DNA of 64,000 nt from Flammulina velutipes (lineage: Eukaryota; Basidiomycota; Agaricomycetes; Agaricales; Physalacriaceae). The notes under the pieces are model-generated. The model worked only from the letters and a program-made list of their open reading frames with translations. It searched no databases and had not been told where the DNA came from. The position numbers were made by a program, and so were the translations under genes. Of this stretch, positions 57,602-64,000 are shown piece by piece; the first letter of the stretch is position 1; every line of letters begins with the position of its first letter. Where the stretch lies: positions 682,001-746,000 of the forward strand of contig CM022371.1 in assembly GCA_011800155.1 (NCBI GenBank). Direction: 5' to 3'.

Positions 57602-58909
57602 ATGGCACAATCATTGGTTCCGTCTGCTCAGTTTTCAACCTACCATCGGCCTTCAAATACCACATATCTGCCTTCGCAATCTTATGTTTTGCATCTAGCA
57701 TCACTACCCGGACACTATGCAGCAGTCTCGTCCGCCCCCACGAACACGATTGATATCTATGATAAATCTTCGTTGCGCCACATACAAACTCTCCCAGGCC
57801 ACGAAACCGCTACAACGTCACTAAAGACGATTGACTCAGTCGCAGGATTTACTCGGCAGTCCCTTGTGTCTTCTGGCCATGACGGCTCAGTAAAAATATG
57901 GGACGATCGTTCCAACTCCCATAGTATCAAAAGTGAATATCATCTTTTGTTCATCTCACTAAAGGTTTTGACCGCTTAAAGGATTTGTTCAGTGACCAAC
58001 TTGGGCCGAAATATGCCGCTCCTCTGCTGTGATGTTTCGCAGGACGGTCTGACTGTAGCAGCCGGTTCTGATCTTCAAGGCGACGACGTTAACATATTCT
58101 ACTGGTTCGTGGAGCTCTATCGCCGAATCTTCCAAGCTCAACTTTCTTAGGGATCCACGCCAGCCTGCCACCCCCCTCCGTACACATGGGTCAACTCACT
58201 CTGACGACGTGACCGTCCTCCAGTTCGGACCCAACAATGTCCTTCTCTCTACCTCCTCAGACGGACTGTTATGTCTGTCAAACGCCAACGAAGATGACGA
58301 AGACGAAGCGGTCATCACCGTCGCCAACTGGGGCTGCAGCGTAGCCCAGGCCGGCTGGATGCCAGGCTATCAACAAATTTGGGCTGGTAGCGATATGGAA
58401 ACATTTGGCACTTGGACCAACAACGTAGGCTTCACACCACACATTATGGAGAGGTGCTCATTCATTCCAGCTTGATCTCACTCAGAGCATCAACATCCGC
58501 GAGCCTTCGCTTCACAGTCAAGGCAACACTTGGGTGACTGACTACCTCATCACCTGTGCAAACCTGCCTGACGGCCAGCTTGCCATATTTGCTGGGTCGA
58601 ACGAGTGAGTCATAAAGTGTTCCCATGTCACATTGCTCATCCAGTACATCTATCAGAGGTGATTTTGCGCTCATATCCAACCCCGATAGCTGGTATATAC
58701 ACAATATCTGGAGCCACGGGCACGCCGGTATCATCCGCTCTCTCTTATGGGATAAGGAGAACGGTGTCATTGTTACAGGGGGCGAGGATTCCAAGATTAA
58801 CGCTTGGCTACCGTCGACTTCCGTCGACGATGTTGACATGATGGTCGACGTGCCCTCACGAAAGCGCGACATGGACTGGGAAGACGATCGGGAGGTGCGC
58901 AGTTATTAA
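57602..58909 (+). CDS. WD40-repeat protein, WDR89-like
   Basis: Spliced from about five exons, starting MAQSLVPSAQFSTYHRPSN. WD-type repeats are visible as LVSSGHDGSVKIWDDRS, DVNIFYWDPRQ, HSDDVTVLQFGPNNVLLSTS with DGLLCLSN, and VIVTGGEDSKINAWLPS. The order and spacing (a DPR-containing strand, then a NWGCSV-like segment, ANWGCSVAQAGW) fit WDR89 homologues. A beta-propeller scaffold is expected; its role is poorly known. The acidic C-terminus ends DDREVRSY. Confidence 0.8.
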
Positions 58910-60633
58910 GATAACTCGGCATTTTCTCAACATCGATAAAGGAAAGCAAGAAACGGAGGACGTAGGGAGAGAGATGTGTATATTCATCAAGCAAATTTAT
59001 TTTTTGCTTCATTCCTTGCAAACTGTCAGGAAAGACGCCTCAGACGTTAGGACCAGTCATTTAAGTTAGCGATACTGTTCAGGCGGGCACAAGACTATGT
59101 TGGGCCCATGTTGAATGGTTTCAAGATCCATCACTCTAGTTGGAGATGGTTTTCGTTATTCAATTTCGCCTTCCACGTTGAATCGAACTGAGAAGTCTTT
59201 AGATTCTCCCTGTATGACCAAACGGCGCTGCGATAAAATACCAAGGATTTCATCACAGTCCCGCCCTATTCTATTCAGTGGGCGCCTGATCGCGAGTCCG
59301 GTATTGACGTTTTTGGTATCCACTATAGATGGTTCGAAGTATTCTCAGCATAGACCCGTCATCAATATCTGACCCCTATGCAGGCGTCATGATAATCATC
59401 GGATGTAAAGTGGTGACGGCGCGACATCGCCCGTTTCCTTCCGTTCAATGCCCGACGTGGAGGGATAACGGGCCGTTATAATTTACTTCGCCGCCACACG
59501 AATATCCGGGCGAACCGGGCAAACCTAGATCGTGATGTAGAATTCCCCGATACACAGAAGTACGTGAACGTTCAATGAAGCTAACAAATTTCCTCTCGTC
59601 AAATCTCCGAAAGTCGCTGCACCTCAACTCTTTATAGTAACGGTAGTTGGTTGCTGAGAATATGTCGACATGGTCAATTCCTGAGTATTCCTAGATCAAG
59701 GCCTGGGTGTAAACTCTGATTAGAATGGTAGCGTATACACACGCAAAGATGTGTACCAAGCACATGGTAGCCATACCTTCGAGGTCTTCACCATCGAAGT
59801 CGCTCACCTGTTGTTAAATCGCATCATTTGACAGGCAAAGTCCTATCATATCGAAAGCGACGTCTGATGATAGGTCCAAGACGATACAGTAGTTCGTATC
59901 CTCAAATCCCCGGAAAGGCTACTAAACATTGCACAGAAATACCACTCGAGACCCATCGCGGCCAAGAGATTTGATGATAGAACGAACAACCCCAGAACAA
60001 AGATATCTCAAGTGAAATACCTGGAGTTGATGAGAACGAGTTGACGGCGCGTATCACAGGATTGTACCCAGCTTCGAGCTCACAATTCAGATGCAATGCG
60101 AGTGCCCCGTGTTAGTCGTGAACATCACTGTTAATTTTTCCAGGACCTGTTTTGCCACCCGCGTATCGCAGAACACCGGAGATCTTCTGCAATTGAAACT
60201 GTACTACAATCACAGCTGTTGATGCCATACAGGTTCTCCCCAGATTGACCTGGACCGTAGTACTAGCGACTGAGTTGAATTGCGGGGTATGTTGATACAT
60301 GAGGAGCAACAATAAAGGAAGACAGAACGGCGGAGTCAAGACGTTCGAAGAGAAAGGTCCCAGAACATGTCGAGAAGTATGTCATAACAGAGAGCACAAG
60401 TTATCACTCCAGATACAAAGGAAGAGTGAAAGGAAGAGAAGTTGGAGAACTGTAAGGAGGCTCAGATCTCCTTAGATTGCTCTAGATCGAGGTACGCGGA
60501 AGAGCACGGAAGAGGGTCCGTTCTGCCGGACCGGGTTTATTTCTCGCCATTGAGAGCACGTGCCACCTCTTAAATAGAGACTCCCTGCAATGTGCATATC
60601 CTCCCCGAATCTCCCCATCTTGCTGTGCTAACC
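58910..60633. other. 1.7-kb gene-poor stretch with possible secreted-protein remnant
   Basis: No complete gene could be built. On the minus strand a frame at 60339-60112 begins with a signal-peptide-like PPFCLPLLLLLMYQH. At 60090-60010 the minus strand reads NCELEAGYNPVIRAVNSFSS. At 59350-59165 it reads PLNRIGRDCDEILGILSQRR then VIQGESKDFSVRFNVEGEIE. These may be exons of one minus-strand gene or its decayed copy, but phases could not be joined. Confidence 0.35.
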
Positions 60634-61283
60634 ATGAGTTTTTCAATGGACGATCTCATCTCATCGTTCTCCACGAACCACATCGGCCAAGAGGCCACTG
60701 AGCTTGCTGCCTTACAGGTCTGTTTCATTGCGTCAGATAAGGATTTTCATTGACACTGTCTCCCTCCCTTAAGGCTCAGTTATCGCAAGCCTTTGCACAC
60801 ACAACGCCTCGAGATATCTACTCGCACCGATGCAACACTCCCACTACTCGCACTCCGTCCGCCAGCTTTAGTTGGAGCCAGGTCACAGACATGCAATCAT
60901 CTACGAACCGTCGACAACCGGCAGATGAATTCATGGATGAAACGGAAGACGAGCGCATGGTCGAGGATATGTTAATCCAGTCCTCTCCGACTGGCGGCAG
61001 GGCGCGAACAGCTCCCTCGGAGCCGTCATTATTCACATCCACCGACCCCTTCTACATCGCTCAGCTACAATCTACACAACACAATTCGCCTTCCGGGTCC
61101 GTCTTCGCCCAGTTCGGTCGACCATCTCAACATTCACCCTTCCAAAATCCCACTCCGATGTGTCAAACGCAGACTCCGCCTGACAACTTTGCATTCCAGC
61201 AGCAAATATCGCATGGGTCGCGGGATAACTATTCACCCACCCATTCGACCTTCCTCGCCACATCGGACCCATTCAGCCAGTGA
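60634..61283 (+). CDS. Small low-complexity protein of unknown function
   Basis: Two exons (60634-60717 and 60774-61283) join in phase to 197 aa, starting MSFSMDDLISSFSTNHIGQE. The first ~45 residues are helical (ATELAALQAQLSQAFAHTT). The rest is rich in Ser, Thr, Gln and Pro with an acidic patch (DEFMDETEDERMVEDMLIQ). This resembles small regulatory or adaptor proteins. No domain recognised. The clean intron and good start context support it being real. Confidence 0.65.
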
Positions 61284-61925
61284 TATCGTTCTCATCGTTT
61301 CGAGACCGTCTCACTTTGATACATGATAGACGGACTGCCACCAGTTTCATACATACCCGATCATTTCCATCTATTCCTCCTGCAAGCGTACCTCCCGTTA
61401 ATGTCACTTTTAGACCATAACCACATTCATGTACCTTAGCCTGCATTGTACAGTACAAACTTCGCATTTAGAACCCTCATCATTATGAATTATGTACCTC
61501 AATGGCTAGAATCATGCTAGCCGTCACTTCCTTCGTTCGCTCTTTTACGTGCGAAACCCCCATTCGATTGTTGCAGTGTTCCCTAGTCCTTATCGTTTGA
61601 ATTCTCACTGCCACCGGGAACATAGAAATCTAATCTCTGATTCAGAGCCCTGCATCCCGCCCTCTGGCCCCGATTTGATGCACCATTCGTCGGGGGCGCA
61701 ACCCCATATATGGGCATCGCGGGTCTGTACATATACAAAATGTTGTGGTGAGCATGTTGTCAAAATATAAGCCATGTAGATCCGATACTGCACTTAGCGA
61801 ACCTCAATAATATACGAACGCGTGCCTTGCGCCACGCATGATTTGACATATTCTGGAATCTGACGTCAGTCACTTGTCTCTCTCTCCCACCATGAACTTA
61901 CCCCACAACCTTGTATTCCGATAAT
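61284..61925. other. Spacer, nothing recognised
   Basis: It is the 3' UTR of the preceding gene followed by unremarkable sequence up to the kinase relic. Confidence 0.4.
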
Positions 61926-62390
61926 AGTGAGAAGTTTAAAACACCATGGGGTGAATTATGGGCATTCCAGCGAGGCTACCCAGTGAGGCGGAGATCTGCT
62001 GGAGAAACGAGTACAACCTGCTCCTGCGTCGAGGTTACCGACTTCTTCCTCGATATTCTCCCGACTGGAAGCCTTCGTGTATTAGACCTTTCGATTCTGA
62101 TCCTTGAAGGCAAAATGTAGGCCAGACAAATACGAAGATACAGTCGCCGTTTGTCGCAAAGACTGACTGACAGAGCTAGGTACCAATGAACGGGGATTCC
62201 ATTCCTGCTATGTTCGCTACACGCATCCTTGACGGGGCACAGGTCGTAATCAAGCTTGTTCGGTGTCTGGAGTCGGAATACGACGAGGAACTCAAAAACA
62301 TGATTTTAGTATCATCTGAGGGTCTACGAGATGATCCCATGAATCATTGCATTCAGCTACTGGAACGGCTGGCCCATCGACACAGTTAGC
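61926..62390 (+). pseudogene. Relic of a mushroom protein kinase gene
   Basis: The frame WRNEYNLLLRRGYRLLPRYS plus PDWKPS opens the family pattern. Stop codons and frame changes follow (for example near 62105 and 62166). A kinase N-lobe piece follows, FATRILDGAQVVIKLVRCLE, then DPMNHCIQLLERL. The remaining kinase domain is missing. It is closely related to the relic at 50570-50832 but retains more. Confidence 0.78.
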
Positions 62391-62763
62391 CAGTAGGCCA
62401 CATACAAATGTTTTCGGAGGTCGGTTAGGCTCTGCAGGTTTTATGGGTGGTTTGGAGAACAATCGGCTGAAGCAATTGGGCATTCCTAAGAAATTGTTGT
62501 TGCCAATGATGGTGGTATTTGAGTGGTAAACGTGGGAAATTTTGGAAGTCGGAAGGATGGTACGACAAGGCGTGGTATACCAACCCCCACAATGCCACCC
62601 ATAATAAGTATTCCCCCATTCAGTATCGGAATGGCAGCTTTGAGTTGAGCGCTACAAGGCACTCCGCTTCGTCTGTAACACCTGTATATTCAATTGACAA
62701 TCTATTCACGTGCTTACGTTATAATTGTGCCCTTTGCTTTCTACCGTGGACACCGATTCAGAT
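62391..62763. other. Spacer upstream of PKR1
   Basis: It should include the PKR1 promoter. No other signal was found. Confidence 0.4.
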
Positions 62764-63085
62764 ATGCCCACCGTCGACGCGTCGGAGAGCTTTTTCACCC
62801 AAATTCTGGACCCTGGCTCTTCATTCCATCCGACATTCCTGTTAATACTCGATGGAGCCTTCGCGTCGCTCTTGCTCCTTCTCCTGGCACTCCTTTACGT
62901 GACCTCCGGGAACGTTCATTTCTTGGGTCTCATCGGTGTAGAATTGGCACTGTGGGCGAGCATTAAATGGTGGGTCTTGAAATCTAAGCGCACAATACAG
63001 AATTATTCAATCTTACAACAGGTTTGTACACGAGCTTCACAAAATACCAGCCGAAGGAGCGGGGGAGACCAAGAAGGATTCATGA
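62764..63085 (+). CDS. PKR1: V-ATPase assembly factor Pkr1-like
   Basis: Two exons (62764-62969 and 63022-63085) join in phase to 89 aa. MPTVDASESFFTQILDPGSS leads into two membrane helices (TFLLILDGAFASLLLLLLAL, then FLGLIGVELALWASIKWFV) and a short charged tail ending ETKKDS. The FFxxIxxPG opening followed by two helices fits Pkr1, an ER protein that helps assemble the V-ATPase Vo sector. It converges with PSF3. The same frame stays open for a further 73 codons after the TGA. Confidence 0.82.
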
Positions 63086-63317
63086 TTATCGTCGGCCTGT
63101 GTCGCTTTCTTCATACCATTTCTTCGTGCGCTTAGCACTCTCTTGCGCAAGTACAAAGACTGGAGGGACGTCAACATTGTGGAACAGGAGAATAAATCAG
63201 GATACACACGTTCGCGTTCTGTTCCATCGAGGCCTTCTCTGAATGACAATGCTGTATCGCCCGAGGACCCTCCTCCTCCACTCGAAGGCCCCAGAGCTGC
63301 GAAATGTTGAGCCTGGT

Positions 63318-63957
63318 CTATGATTTCGATAAGCCGGGCACGAAATGTCTGGGGGATATCATTGGACGGCGACGAGGAGATGATAAACCGGTCGTTACTG
63401 TGCTCAGCATTTCAGACATGAGCGTCTTCTGTTCCATTTGAAACCTTTTATCAAGTCAGCTTCGAGACGTTATGCGAAATAGGAACGTACATTTCTTGTA
63501 TGTCCTTGCCAAAAGCATACCAGAGTCCCCCAGCTCCAACTAAACTCGAGAGTCGGACGCTCCTGGCTTCAGCCTTTAATGCATTGCGAACGCGCGCTCC
63601 GAAAGGTGTCGGGATCACAAACTCGGCCCAATTTCTAAGGACCGTTTAGGATGCACGTTGGTGAGGGAAAGCGAACCGCTCACGAATAAACAACCCAGAA
63701 GGCCATCCACATGGGGATCTGGTACTTGCTGTCGGGTTTAATCTACGCCTTGTATGAGCACGACGCGTCCAGACTAAAGGTAGGAACGCACGTCGCGATC
63801 TGAGCCGTTCCACAAGTGGCCCATGTCCGGAATGGTGGTCTTGAATATGCATTGCAGTTTCTATAGCGGCGTGAATATTATTCTACGCGTGAGCTCGTGT
63901 ATTCCGTACTTGATTTTGAGCGAGGATTGCGTCTATCGAAAAGTAGTCATAATCCAT
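63318..63957 (-). CDS. PSF3: GINS complex subunit Psf3
   Basis: Spliced from about five short exons: MDYDYFSIDAILAQNQ (start 63957), KLQCIFKTTIPDMGHLWNGS, IKPDSKYQIPMWMAFWVVYS, NWAEFVIPTPFGARVRNALK through KAEARSVRLSSLVGAGGLWY, and a last exon ending VPGLSKS. The MDYDYFSID start and the RVRNALKAEARSVRLSSL helix match Psf3. It belongs to the GINS tetramer of the CMG replicative helicase. All junctions are phase-consistent. The acceptor gcgtag for exon 3 was chosen because the alternative leads to a stop. Confidence 0.85.
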
Positions 63958-64000
63958 GATGGTGGTTAGGCGCAAACAATGGTTGACACCGAACTCCCAT

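Overview
The window is nuclear DNA of a filamentous basidiomycete, most likely an Agaricomycete. The genes are dense and broken by many short (about 45-65 bp) GT-AG introns. Several families are typical of that class: FunK1 kinase, a DUF6741-like protein, a basidiomycete integrase-core protein, and the mushroom 'WRxRYxxLxxRGY' kinase family. No rRNA, tRNA or CRISPR array was found. All gene models were spliced by eye.

0-10.3 kb is mobile or accessory DNA. It opens with a very large palindrome: arms of about 1.24 kb around a spacer of about 0.36 kb. Next come two convergent multi-exon genes whose stop codons are 3 nt apart. One encodes a 1,113-aa chromodomain protein; the other encodes a D,D34,E integrase-core protein. 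Together they look like a two-gene DNA transposon, and I consider this the best candidate for an undescribed system. A 1.5-kb Tc1/mariner-like non-autonomous element (41-bp perfect terminal repeats, TA duplication) follows. It sits just upstream of a frameshifted, inverted copy of a gene found intact at 14.9-15.4 kb.

10.9-36.3 kb is ordinary housekeeping DNA: a membrane protein, VTS1 (SAM-domain RNA regulator), a His-rich methyltransferase, mitoribosomal uL24m, a DUF6741-like protein, an equilibrative nucleoside transporter, a MYND protein, TAD1 (tRNA adenosine deaminase), a metallo-beta-lactamase-fold protein, CDC14 phosphatase, a FunK1 kinase, prephenate dehydrogenase TYR1 and an APH-like kinase.

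36.5-44.7 kb is a complete LINE retrotransposon of about 8.2 kb with a poly(A) end and a perfect 18-bp target-site duplication. It has ORF1 (zinc knuckle, one nonsense codon), a small basic middle ORF, and an intact 1,731-aa ORF2 (APE endonuclease, reverse transcriptase, RNase H-like domain with degraded catalytic positions, zinc finger).

44.9-64 kb holds DIB1 (U5 snRNP), a two-RRM protein, an OTT_1508-like deaminase-fold protein flanked by inverted heptamer repeats, a 318-bp MITE, two kinase relics, ARA2-type D-arabinose dehydrogenase, an NDUFA4/MLRQ-type respiratory subunit, a large coiled-coil protein, WDR89, a small low-complexity protein, PKR1 (V-ATPase assembly) and PSF3 (GINS complex).
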